From Streptomyces sp. V4I2 (GTDB lineage Bacteria; Actinomycetota; Actinomycetes; Streptomycetales; Streptomycetaceae), in the NCBI RefSeq assembly GCF_030817655.1, contig NZ_JAUSZM010000003.1, forward strand, positions 434,001 through 498,000: DNA of 64,000 nucleotides, in the 5' to 3' direction. A program made the translations under genes and the position numbers. Of this stretch, positions 56,190-64,000 are shown piece after piece (within the stretch, counting starts at the first letter, position 1; each line of letters opens with the position of its first letter). The notes under the pieces were generated by a model. The model saw nothing but the letters and a program-made list of their open reading frames with translations, did not search any database and was not told where the DNA came from.

Positions 56190-57635
56190 CCCGGGACTAA
56201 AGTCCCGGGCTTGCACAACGGGCATCACTGGCTGTGATGCTGCGTTTGCGTCCAGCCCCACCCTGGGAATTCCGGAGTGGGGCGGGGGCCGTTGACTGGG
56301 CCCCGCGTCGCCACAACTCCCACGCGCGGGCGCGGATGTTGCGGGAGCCGTTCCGGTCTGCGTGATCAACGAATCCGCAGTTCCGGCATGCGAAGAAGGC
56401 CTGGGAGACCCGGTTCGCCGGGTCGATGTGCCCACATTCGGCGCAGGTGCGCGAGGTGTACGCCGGGTCGACGTGCACTACTGGCACCCCGGCCTTGCGG
56501 GCCTTGTACGCGATGAACTCTCCGAGCTGGTGAAACGCCCAGGAGGAGTGGGTGGCCCGTTGGGGCTTGCGAAGCCGTACCCGCTCACGGATGCCCGTCA
56601 ACTCTTCCAGGGCGATTCCGCGACCGGTGCGTTCTGCCTCGGCCACCACATGTTTCGCGATCTTGTGGTTGATGTCCTTGGCCCGCCGCGCCTCCTTGCG
56701 CCTGCGTTTCTTCAGGCGCCGTTTCGCGGACGGGGTGTTCTTCTTCCGCAGTTTGGTGCGCAGGCCGCGCTCACGGACCCGGACGCGGTTGAGCTCGCGC
56801 CCGGCCATGATCTCGCCGTCGGATGTGGTTGCGATGTTCACGATGCCCAGGTCGATGCCGAGGAAGTCCGCCGGAGCCGTGTTCAGCTCCGCCTCGGGAA
56901 CCTCGCAGGTGGCGCTGAGGAACCACATGCCGTCGCGTTCCAGCAGGTCGGACTCGCCCTTGCGGTACAGGGCGAGCGTGGCGAGCTGCTCCACCGAGGC
57001 GGTGAAGGCCACGTTCTTGACCCGCCCCGACGTGGTCCAGACCGACACCGTGCGCGCGGCGATCTGCCACGAGAGCATCCGGTCGTCGTAGGGCTGGGCG
57101 CCCTGGGGGCGGAAGGCGACCGGCTTCTCGGTGGCCTTGCGGTAGCGCTTCGAGCCGGGCTTGCCGAGGTTGCCGGCCTTCAGGTTCGCCTTCAGCGTGG
57201 TGTACGCATCACAGGTCTTCTTGATCACGTGCTGGGCGGCCTGCGCGCCCAGGCTCCACCTCGACTTCACCTCGTCGTAGGTGTGCTTGCGCAGGGGGAA
57301 GTTCTTGAACTCCCCGCGCTCGAAGGCGATCTCACTTACCCAGGTGGCGGCCTCGTTACAGGCGTGCAGGGTCGCCTCAAGCGCCGCCGCCTGTCCGGGC
57401 GTCGGCTCCAGTTTGACCTGCACCACCAGCTTCACGATCACTGATCGTAGGCACCCGTACGAGATGCCACCACGCGTTCGGCCGCGTTCATCACATCGAG
57501 TGACTCAACCGACCACGCGCTCGCATCACCCGGCCGCTCCCCGGCCGAGCCGACACAGTGATGCTGCGGCGCTCCGCGCCGCAGCCACGGGGATGCGATT
57601 CCTCCCGAGCGTAAACGCCCGGTGTTCCTCGCAAG
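56190..57635 (-). mobile_element. IS605-group, IS1341-type element (TnpB only), copy 2
   Basis: A single tnpB gene between structured ends. The right-end hairpin CCCGGGACT-AA-AGTCCCGGG (56190-56209) has the same 9-bp stem and 2-base loop as copy 1 and overlaps the tnpB stop codon. The left-end hairpin CCGAGCG-TAAA-CGCCCGG lies at 57605-57622. It joins a truncated SnoaL gene on one side to an oxidase fragment on the other. Confidence 0.75.
56197..57441 (-). CDS. tnpB: TnpB RNA-guided endonuclease, copy 2
   Basis: An intact 414-residue TnpB, only distantly similar to copy 1. The RuvC triad is Asp197 (FLGIDLGIVNIA), Glu279 (GIALEELTGI) and Asp362 (HADRNGSRNI). The zinc ribbon has CAEC (333, 336) and CRNC (352, 355). 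A very basic insert (KLRKKNTPSAKRRLKKRRRK) follows the first Asp. The final codons run into the right-end hairpin, so the omega RNA would overlap the coding end, and its guide would come from DNA just below 56190. Confidence 0.92.
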   Translation of the reverse strand: MIVKLVVQVKLEPTPGQAAALEATLHACNEAATWVSEIAFERGEFKNFPLRKHTYDEVKSRWSLGAQAAQHVIKKTCDAYTTLKANLKAGNLGKPGSKRYRKATEKPVAFRPQGAQPYDDRMLSWQIAARTVSVWTTSGRVKNVAFTASVEQLATLALYRKGESDLLERDGMWFLSATCEVPEAELNTAPADFLGIDLGIVNIATTSDGEIMAGRELNRVRVRERGLRTKLRKKNTPSAKRRLKKRRRKEARRAKDINHKIAKHVVAEAERTGRGIALEELTGIRERVRLRKPQRATHSSWAFHQLGEFIAYKARKAGVPVVHVDPAYTSRTCAECGHIDPANRVSQAFFACRNCGFVDHADRNGSRNIRARAWELWRRGAQSTAPAPLRNSQGGAGRKRSITASDARCASPGL

Positions 57636-57636
57636 A

Positions 57637-57739
57637 ATTCGCTGAAGTCCGGGGTGATCAGCCCGCCGACACGGTCCCAGTCCTGACGGTTGAGGGCGTC
57701 AACGAATGCGCGGACGACGTCCTTCGGGTCTGTGGGCAT
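57637..57739 (-). pseudogene. SnoaL-like protein, truncated by the TnpB element
   Basis: The ATG at 57739 overlaps the SDR stop by one base (TGATG). The frame reads DPKDVVRAFVDALNRQDWDR then VGGLITPDFSEFL, the classical start of a SnoaL/NTF2-like protein, before running into the left end of the TnpB element. Only about 34 native residues remain. It was the last gene of the monooxygenase operon. Confidence 0.8.
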
Positions 57740-58578
57740 CAGAGTTCTCCTGCGGTGACGGCGGATGCGCGGCCGAACGCCGCCTCGATCCTGGCCGCGC
57801 GCTCGGCGACCATGGGGTACCACTCGGGATGGGTGACGATGTGGGTCTCGCCGCGCGCGAGGCCGGCGAGCACGATGTCGCCCACCTCGGCCGGGTCCAG
57901 CCAACGCAGCGCGGCGAGCTCCTTGTTCTCGGAGATGTCGTTCTGCACGAAGCTGCTGTCCTCCACCCCGGCGGGCCTGGTACGCAGGCTCCGTGCGATG
58001 TTGCTGCGGACCGTCCCCGGCGCGAGCACCGCGGCGCCCACGGTGGAGCCCTCCCGCTCCAGCTCGCAGGCCAGCGCCTCGGTGAGCGCCATGATGGCGA
58101 ACTTGGTGGTGGCGTACGCCCCCAGTCCTGGCATGTCGGCGACGAAGCCGCCCATGGAGGACGTGTTCACCATGTACGCCGGCTCGCCGTGCTGTTTCAG
58201 CAGCGGCAGGAAGGCATTCACGCCGTGGATGACGCCGTGGAGGTTGACGTCGATGATCCACTTCCAGTCCACGACAGTCATGTCGGCGATGGCCGACTCC
58301 GGGGCCACGCCGGCGTTGTTGAACACCAGGTGCACCTTGCCGAACCGGTCGAGGACCTGGTCGGCCAGCGCCTGCACGCTCGCGGCGTCCGAGACGTCGG
58401 TGCGCACGCCCACGGCCGCGATCTCCGCGGCCGTGGTGCTGAGCGGACCCTCCTCGATGTCGGCGATCACCACGTTCGCGCCGCGCTCCGCCAGCCGCTG
58501 CGCGATGCCCTTGCCGATGCCCGAAGCGCCGCCGGTCACGACGGCGACGAGGCCGCTGACGTCCTTGATCGCGGTCAT
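57739..58578 (-). CDS. SDR dehydrogenase of the oxidase operon
   Basis: A 279-residue classical SDR: VTGGASGIGKGIAQRLA, VVIADIEEG (acidic, NAD-type), VHLVFNNAGVAPES, YMVNTSSMGGFVA with the catalytic Ser, YATTKFAIMAL, and APGTVRSNIARSL. The C-terminal extension (HPEWYPMVAERAARIEAAFG) is typical of SDRs that handle aromatic alcohols or steroids. Its ATG overlaps the true end of oxidase copy B by four bases. Confidence 0.9.
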   Translation of the reverse strand: MTAIKDVSGLVAVVTGGASGIGKGIAQRLAERGANVVIADIEEGPLSTTAAEIAAVGVRTDVSDAASVQALADQVLDRFGKVHLVFNNAGVAPESAIADMTVVDWKWIIDVNLHGVIHGVNAFLPLLKQHGEPAYMVNTSSMGGFVADMPGLGAYATTKFAIMALTEALACELEREGSTVGAAVLAPGTVRSNIARSLRTRPAGVEDSSFVQNDISENKELAALRWLDPAEVGDIVLAGLARGETHIVTHPEWYPMVAERAARIEAAFGRASAVTAGEL

Positions 58579-60199
58579 GGGCGAGCCTCCCCGTTCGTCG
58601 TGAGGTCAGTCGAAGGGCCGGTCCGGTGGGCGCTGGGCCATACGCCGTGCCGTCCGGGCGACAGGATGCCGTTCGGTCCACAGCGTCCTTGATCTTCTCG
58701 ACGAAGCGCCGGTAGGCGTGGTCGTTGAAGGAGTACTGGTCGGCCGCGAGGTCCATGAAGTCCAGGTGCGCGCGGTACTCGCCGTATCCGAGTGCGCCCA
58801 CCTCGCTCACCAGCATCTTCGCGGTGTCCACCGCGGCCCGTACCTGCTTCTCGTCGCGGGTGTCGAAGCTGAGGCTGCTGCACACGATGGCGCTGCGGTC
58901 GTTGATGGGAAAGATCGCGCACACGAAGTTCGTGCCGGCCCGCTCGGTGACGAGCCGCTGGATCATGTCGACGACGCGGCGCACCTCGCCGCCGGTCAGA
59001 GGTACGACGGGCGAGAAGCCGATGTGCCCGAGGAACTCCGGGAGAACCTCCATCATGTCCATGCTCGGGATCCCGGCCTGGACCTTCTCCATGAACGTGC
59101 TCAGCTCGCCCCACTCGTCCCGCAGGAAGGTGCGGTTGTGGTCGACACGCGATCCGTCGATGGCCGCCCACGCCGCACGGATGCGCCGCAGCTGGTGCTC
59201 GACGACGGGCACGTCGCCCCACAGTGCGGTGCGCAGCCCCCATCGCCCGACGCCGGCGCGCGTGGCGAGCTCTTCGAGGGCCTCCTCGCTCATCGGGCCC
59301 TCGGCGCCCATGAACTCCCCGAGGAGCTCGGGGAACTGAGCGGACATGGTGATCGTGTTCTGCAGGTTCGGTACGCCCCCGATCACGCCGTCCAGGCGGA
59401 GCTCGCGGATGATGTCGACGGCCTGCGCGAGCTGGTCGTCCCGGGGAACGGTGAGATAGACCGGGGCGTACGCCTCCTGACGGCGCTGCAGCCACACGCC
59501 CGCGCGCGTCACGACGCCGTAGTTGGACTGCATGAACAGCGGGTCGAGCACCGGACCGAGACCACGCGGATAGACGTGCCAGGACGGGTTGCCCGGTACG
59601 GCGCCCATGCCGGTCCGCAGCAGCTCCCCGTCGGCGAGGACGACCTCCATCCCGCAGATCTTCTGGAAGCCCGACCCGTTCGGGCCGTAAGTCACCCCGT
59701 TCTCGAGGGAGTTGCCGATGACGCTGCCCCAGCCGATGTCGGGGATGGAGCACCACAGGTCACCGTTGCCGGAGGCCTCGAGCGCGTCGTACAGGTCGAA
59801 CCACCGGACTCCGGGCTCCACGACGGCGTACGCCAGCTCGCGGTTGATCTCCAGTACCCGGTTCATCCGGCGGAAGCTGATCAGGAGCGAGCCCCGAACG
59901 CGGGGGGACGGGCCGCCGTAGCCGTTGTTGCGTCCCTGGGAGGACGTCCATACCGGGATGCGGTACTCGTTCGCGACCCGGAGGATTTCCCGCACCTGCT
60001 CGGTGGAGGTGGGGAACACCACGGCGGAGGAGTCGTAGGTGCGGTCGCCCTGGAACCAGTACGGGTCCCGGTAGGTGTCCCGCTCGTCGTCGGACAGCAG
60101 GACCGCGTCGGCGCCGACGATCGCGACGAGGCGGCGCACCGCTTCGTCCGGCAGGCCTTGGGCGGTCGGGCTCGTGCGGTCTTCCGCGGCGGCCGTCAC
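58575..60199 (-). pseudogene. VAO-family flavoprotein oxidase copy B, with a 1-bp C-terminal frameshift
   Basis: From the GTG at 60199 the protein parallels copy A: PVWTSSQGRNNGYGGPSPR, GWGSVIGNSLENGVTYGPNG, KICGMEVVLADGELLRTGMG and LGHIGFSPVVPLTGG with the presumed flavin His, to YGEYRAHLDFMDLAADQYSF and EKIKDAVD. There the frame changes: GTGGACCGAACGG lacks one C relative to the expected GTGGACCCGAACGG near 58683. The proper ending NGILSPGRHGVWP continues in the next frame to 58575. In the existing frame translation would run on through the SDR gene. The start overlaps the hydrolase stop (GTGA). Confidence 0.88.
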
Positions 60200-61317
60200 A
60201 GCGACACCCCCGTGGAGGAGAGGTCTGTCTCCAGCCGCTCCAGCCACGCGATGACCGGCTTGACCGTGTCGGAGGAGTTGGCCTCCAGGATCAGCCCATG
60301 GCCGTTGCCGACGATCCCGGCGTCGGCGAGCGCCAGCAGCGCGGCGTCCGCGCCCACCGCGCGGAGGAACTCGACCAGCGGCGGCGACTGGGCCGCGCTG
60401 CCGGACGCGCTGCCCGTCACGACGCCGACCGGGGTGCCGCTGAGACCGGGGATGCGGTACTGGGAGGGGTCCGCCTTCAACTGCTCGGGGGACTCGATCG
60501 CCGGCTCGGTCGCGAGCTCGGCGTAGGTCAGGCCGTAGGTGATCTCACCCAGGCCCGGGAACTCGGCGTACGGCGGCCCCATCGGCTCCACCGCGACGAT
60601 CCCCTTGACCAGCTCGGGGCGCCGGTTCGCGGCGAGCCACCCGCCGGGGCTGCCCGCGGAGTGCGTGATCAGCACAGCCGGGCCGATGCGGTCGAGCAGT
60701 GCGGCGAGCCGTTCGCCGTCCAGCCGCTGCGCTTCGGCGAAGTCGGCCATGAAGAAGCCCATCGCCGAGGTGAGCTGCTGGAACTCCTCCCCGTCGAGCG
60801 TGCGGTCCCAGGGCCACTGGGTCTGTGTTCCGGCGGCTTCCGGCGGAGCGAACAGGAAACTCGCGAACTCCAGCGGCAGCGGCGGGGCCACGTCTCCCAG
60901 CACGTCCGGGTGGTGCGGCGAGCGCCCGTGGCCGGGCCGGTCGACGACGTACACGGCGTACCCGGCGCGGACCAGGTCGTACGCCCAGCCCTGCCGGCCG
61001 TCGGGTGTGGTGAGCCAGTCGGTGCCCTGCCCGCCGCCGCCGTGGACGAGGAGGAGCGGGTAGGGGCGGGTGACCTCGACCGGTGACATCCACTCGACGT
61101 AGAGCGGTCCGCGCGGGAGGGTGCCGTACGGCGTGGAGATCTGCTCCCCCGGAACCCAGAAGGACCCGGTGCGGACGGTGATCGGCTCGACCCTGTCGTC
61201 GAGATGGGGTGGTGTCTTGCTCATGGTCGGGTCCATGGTCGGTCCTGTCTCGCAGCGGCGCGGGGAGGGACGGTGGGGCAGGTTGGGGGGACAGGTGAGG
61301 CAGGAGGGGAGGGTCAT
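60196..61317 (-). CDS. Alpha/beta hydrolase of the catabolic operon
   Basis: A 373-residue hydrolase: PYPLLLVHGGGGQGTDWL, YAVYVVDRPGHGRSPHHP, the nucleophile elbow LITHSAGSPGGW (Ser), and a late His in GIVGNGHGLILEANSSD. The large insertion between the fold halves (WPWDRTLDGEEFQQLTSAMG) marks a lid. The ATG at 61317 overlaps the monooxygenase stop (ATGA); a second candidate start lies at 61236. It probably hydrolyses an ester or a carbon-carbon bond produced by the monooxygenase or oxidase. Confidence 0.85.
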   Translation of the reverse strand: MTLPSCLTCPPNLPHRPSPRRCETGPTMDPTMSKTPPHLDDRVEPITVRTGSFWVPGEQISTPYGTLPRGPLYVEWMSPVEVTRPYPLLLVHGGGGQGTDWLTTPDGRQGWAYDLVRAGYAVYVVDRPGHGRSPHHPDVLGDVAPPLPLEFASFLFAPPEAAGTQTQWPWDRTLDGEEFQQLTSAMGFFMADFAEAQRLDGERLAALLDRIGPAVLITHSAGSPGGWLAANRRPELVKGIVAVEPMGPPYAEFPGLGEITYGLTYAELATEPAIESPEQLKADPSQYRIPGLSGTPVGVVTGSASGSAAQSPPLVEFLRAVGADAALLALADAGIVGNGHGLILEANSSDTVKPVIAWLERLETDLSSTGVSL

Positions 61318-62555
61318 CGGGCCTCGGGCGCCGGAATCTCCAGCAGCAGGTTGGCGGTGTTGCGGAACGCCTGCTCGCGCAGCATCGGGTTCCGGTGGGT
61401 GACGAGCGAGGTCATGTCACGGAAGATCCGGTCGAACCTCTCGCCCTGCCGCATGGAACCCGACCCGACGGTGCGGAGCAGGTCGTGCTCGAGCGTTTCC
61501 CAGAGCTGGACGATGATCTCGCGGACCACGCAGGCCAGGCTCCAGTCGTCGACGAAGGTGTACTCCCGGCTGCCGTCGACTGTGCCGCGGCAGTACTCCA
61601 TGTGCTTGGCGATGACTCCGTCGAGCGCCAGCTCGGCGGTCTTGATCTTCGTCCAGGCGGAGCCGTAGTGACGCTGGTAGTCCACGTCGTACAGCCGAAG
61701 CTGTACGGGCGGCAGCGGGGTCTTGCGGGTGCGCATGAGCCGTTCGAACTCGTCGAGAGCGTGGTAGAGGCCGCCCACGGCCAGGCTTGCCAGCGACACC
61801 GTGAAGGTGAGCAGGCCGCGGCCGGCGTACATGGGGTTGCCGTGCAGCTGGGAGCCGACCGTGCCGTCCTTCACCGGGATGTCGATCATGTTGGCGTCCT
61901 CGATGACGAGGGCCGTCTCCACGAAGGCGTCGGTGAACTTGATGCTCTCCGAGCCCGTGGCCTTGAGTCCGGTCGACTCGCCCCAGTTGTGCAGGCGCTC
62001 GAAGGTCTTCTCCGGGGCCAGGAACATGCCCATCACCGGAGCGGAACCGTCCTCCTGCGCGACCATGCACTGGCCGAGATACCACGTCGAGTAGGGGATG
62101 CCGGAGCAGTAGTCGACGACGCCGTTGAGGACGTAGCCGCCCTCGGTCTTCTGGGCCTTGACCGTCGGTGCGGACACCGACGCCGCCCTGAAGTCACGGT
62201 TGTCGAACGCCCGGTCCTGAACCTCCTTCGGGTACCAGGAGGCGACGTGGAGGGCGTGGTTCGCGGCGAGCGCGAAGCACCAGGCGCTGCCCATGTCACC
62301 TCGGGCAAGCTCCTTGCACACCTCGAAGAACGTCTTGGGTGACGTCTCGAGCCCGCCGTACGTCTTCGGCACGAACATGTCGTAGAAGCGGTTCGCGAGG
62401 AACTTCTCGTGGATGTCCGGCGGGGTGTGGGTCAGCCGCTCCGCCTCCTCCTGGTGGGCGAGCAACTCCTCCCGCATCGCCCTCGCCCGCTCGACGAGCT
62501 CCTCTTCCGACGGCGCGGCCAGGTCGGTCTGCGCGGCGGCGTGTGCTGTGGTCAT
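61314..62555 (-). CDS. Flavin-dependent monooxygenase (acyl-CoA dehydrogenase fold, HsaA/HpaB type)
   Basis: A 413-residue group D flavin monooxygenase. It has the acyl-CoA dehydrogenase fold, with FLANRFYDMFVPKTYGGLET, ARGDMGSAWCFALAANHALH, GGYVLNGVVDYCSGI, GLKATGSESIKFTDAFVE and a helical C-terminus with WETLEHDLLRTVGSGSM. There is no catalytic base Glu of true dehydrogenases. These enzymes hydroxylate phenols using reduced flavin from a separate reductase, here most likely the gene just upstream. The ATG at 62555 follows AGGAG. It precedes the hydrolase in the same operon. Confidence 0.85.
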   Translation of the reverse strand: MTTAHAAAQTDLAAPSEEELVERARAMREELLAHQEEAERLTHTPPDIHEKFLANRFYDMFVPKTYGGLETSPKTFFEVCKELARGDMGSAWCFALAANHALHVASWYPKEVQDRAFDNRDFRAASVSAPTVKAQKTEGGYVLNGVVDYCSGIPYSTWYLGQCMVAQEDGSAPVMGMFLAPEKTFERLHNWGESTGLKATGSESIKFTDAFVETALVIEDANMIDIPVKDGTVGSQLHGNPMYAGRGLLTFTVSLASLAVGGLYHALDEFERLMRTRKTPLPPVQLRLYDVDYQRHYGSAWTKIKTAELALDGVIAKHMEYCRGTVDGSREYTFVDDWSLACVVREIIVQLWETLEHDLLRTVGSGSMRQGERFDRIFRDMTSLVTHRNPMLREQAFRNTANLLLEIPAPEAR

Positions 62556-62628
62556 CGCATCTCCTAAGCGCCCGGAGGCACACATCACGTTTGCTGCCGT
62601 CGCAGCGGCAGAGGTGGTTTTGAGGGGT

Positions 62629-63795
62629 TCAGTCGACGGCGGTCACGTGGATGCCGCGGCGCAGCTCGTCCTGGCCACGCATCTCCAGCGGGCGCTGCGC
62701 GTGCTGCCCGAGTACGGCGGCGACCCGGGCCAGATCAGCTGCCTCGTAGCCCTCGACGAGCTCGCGATGGTCGTCGAGGAGCGAGTTGGAGGCATAGCTT
62801 CCGCGGTCCAGTGCACGCAGGTTGAGCCCCGGCAGGCAGAGGCGGCGGTAGGTGTCCAGCAGGATCGCGGACCCCGCGAGCTCGACCATGCACTCGTGGA
62901 AGCGCTCGTTGGCGCGCACCCACCCCTCGGGGTCGGTGAAGTGGCCGTCCTGGACGAAGCCGAGGGTGTCCTCCATGAGCTCACGCAGTCGCGCCAGCTG
63001 CTCCGGCTTCGCCTTCCCGACGGTCAACTGCGCGACGCCGATCTCGATGGCCAGCTTGGCCTTGTACACCTCGTCGATGATCGAGTTCGGGACGGGCGCG
63101 ATGAGGTACTCCCCTCGCTCTCGCCGAATGAGCCCCTCGTCGGCCAGCGCGGCCAGAGCGCGGTGGATGCGGTTGGCGTCCACCCCGAACTCCTCGGCCC
63201 ACCGGCCGGTTTCGATGGCCTCCTCGAAGTCGCTGCCCATGTCCAGCACGCGGGCACGGACCTCGCGCAGGACCGAGGCCTCCGGCGCCGTCTGCATCCG
63301 GCCGAAGCGGCCGCGGAAGTAGGCGAGCGGATGGCCGGAGTACGACGTCGCCTCCTCGACGTGGGCGAGGAACACGTAGTGGGTGCCCGCCTCGACCTGC
63401 TCGGCGACCCGGCAGATGAGGTGCGCGATGGCGCCGACCAGCAAGGGCGAGCCGTTAGACGCGGTTTCGGTGGGCACCCCGTCGTACTTGTCCGGGACGC
63501 GCGAGGCGAAGCGCGTGGCCAGGTCCACGTGGTCCTCGGCGAGGACGTTCACCGCGAAGGCCCCGCTGTCGCGCACCGCCGCGGCGGTGGCCGAGTTCCG
63601 GTTGAGACAGATGAGCAGCATCGGCGGGTCGTCGGTCAGCGAGCTGACCGCGCTCGCGGTGCTGCCGTACCGGGTGCCGTCGCACTCCGTCGTAATGACG
63701 GTGACGCCGGTGGCGAAGCGCCCGATGACGTCGCGGAACTCCCGCGAAGTGACCGGGCTGGGGCCGGCCTGCGTGACGGATGACGGCGTGGACAT
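62629..63795 (-). CDS. Flavin reductase fused to a GntR/FCD regulator
   Basis: A 388-residue protein with two parts. Residues about 15-170 are a flavin reductase (HpaC/HsaB type): FRDVIGRFATGVTVITTECD, STASAVSSLTDDPPMLLICL, FAVNVLAEDHVDLATRFAS, HPLAYFRGRFG. From about 175 a winged helix (WAEEFGVDANRIHRALAAL, EGLIRRERGEYLI) and an FCD-type helical domain (RANERFHECMVELAGSAILL) follow. The reductase should supply reduced flavin to the monooxygenase encoded next. The fused regulator could let redox or substrate state control the operon. The ATG at 63795 has GAGGAG upstream. Motif copies lie beyond it. Confidence 0.88.
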   Translation of the reverse strand: MSTPSSVTQAGPSPVTSREFRDVIGRFATGVTVITTECDGTRYGSTASAVSSLTDDPPMLLICLNRNSATAAAVRDSGAFAVNVLAEDHVDLATRFASRVPDKYDGVPTETASNGSPLLVGAIAHLICRVAEQVEAGTHYVFLAHVEEATSYSGHPLAYFRGRFGRMQTAPEASVLREVRARVLDMGSDFEEAIETGRWAEEFGVDANRIHRALAALADEGLIRRERGEYLIAPVPNSIIDEVYKAKLAIEIGVAQLTVGKAKPEQLARLRELMEDTLGFVQDGHFTDPEGWVRANERFHECMVELAGSAILLDTYRRLCLPGLNLRALDRGSYASNSLLDDHRELVEGYEAADLARVAAVLGQHAQRPLEMRGQDELRRGIHVTAVD

Positions 63796-63864
63796 CACAA
63801 CCAACTCCTCTGGAGGCCCGCCGGGCAGGGCTCCGCGTGAACTCTGTGTGAACTCGATACGGGA

Positions 63865-63887
63865 CTGTATGACGATCGCACAATCGC
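63865..63887 (-). promoter_or_regulatory. Motif copy 4, upstream of the fused reductase-regulator
   Basis: Read on the minus strand: GCGATTGTGCGA then TCGTCATACAG. It shares GCGATTGT and TCGTCATACA with copies 2 and 3 and lies 70-92 bases before the ATG at 63795, where an operator is expected. Confidence 0.6.
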
Positions 63888-63971
63888 GTAAAGAGGGGAT
63901 AGAACGTGCCGACCAGAAGGTTCGGCAAACCAAGGTCGCCACTGGCGCTGATTCCCTGCCTGCCTATAGTA

Positions 63972-63984
63972 TCGTCATACAAAG
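63972..63984 (+). promoter_or_regulatory. Motif copy 5 at the right edge of the window
   Basis: TCGTCATACAAAG preceded by TATAGTA. It points to the right, followed at the window edge by GAGAGGA, which looks like a ribosome site. A further, divergent operon under the same control probably begins just outside. Confidence 0.55.
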
Positions 63985-64000
63985 TTTCATGTCGAGAGGA

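Noticed and set aside
57491..60247. A single 918-residue oxidase fusion protein
   Set aside because: The extra 400 residues are an out-of-frame reading of the SDR gene, caused by the one-base shift at about 58683.

Overview
The window looks like a Streptomyces (or close actinomycete) accessory region, such as a chromosome arm or a large plasmid. GC content is very high, GTG starts are common, and most genes have close actinomycete-type relatives: a SARP/BTAD-NB-ARC regulator, ECF sigma factors with C-terminal SnoaL-like domains, a large secreted subtilisin and DrrAB-type transporters. Insertion sequences of at least seven families (ISAs1, IS110, IS256, IS5, IS3, IS630, IS605/TnpB) and many broken genes mark it as recombination-prone. 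I recognised no tRNA, rRNA, CRISPR array or replication origin.

Layout. 1-0.8 kb: ISAs1-type transposase running off the left edge. 0.8-6.5 kb: a DUF2254 membrane gene with an amber stop, a GAP-family membrane protein, glutamate decarboxylase and a ClC channel. The GAP-gad segment is bracketed by two nearly identical 262-bp direct repeats. 7-9.3 kb: a metal-response unit (MerR regulator, MerT-like peptide, ACR3-type exporter) with a textbook MerR promoter. 9.3-19.9 kb: decayed recombinase, AraC and transposase genes, an IS110 element, a SUKH protein, a Ppx/GppA protein and a truncated ECF41 sigma factor. 20-29 kb: an ECF sigma operon, a subtilisin-like protease, a divergent SDR/MarR pair with a perfect palindromic operator, and a metallophosphoesterase. 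29.4-32 kb: MarP-like protease and WD40 remains next to a TnpB element. 32-44 kb: VOC protein, catalase-peroxidase KatG, SARP regulator with DrrAB, an IS630 copy seated in a stop codon, and a PIG-L deacetylase. 44-45.6 kb: remains of an Ssu-type transporter cut by an IS3 element.

46-64 kb is the most coherent block and looks like a catabolic island for an aromatic or other phenol-type compound. It holds a GntR/FCD regulator, a ribose-type ABC importer operon ending in an SDR, an NmrA-like reductase plus VAO-type flavoprotein oxidase operon, and a second operon. That second operon encodes a flavin reductase fused to a GntR/FCD regulator, a flavin-dependent monooxygenase, an alpha/beta hydrolase, a second VAO-type oxidase, an SDR and a truncated SnoaL-like protein. 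A short motif (core TCGTCATACAA) recurs in front of these transcription units and is a candidate shared operator. The substrate is unknown. No ring-cleavage dioxygenase is visible, so the pathway may continue to the right of the window.
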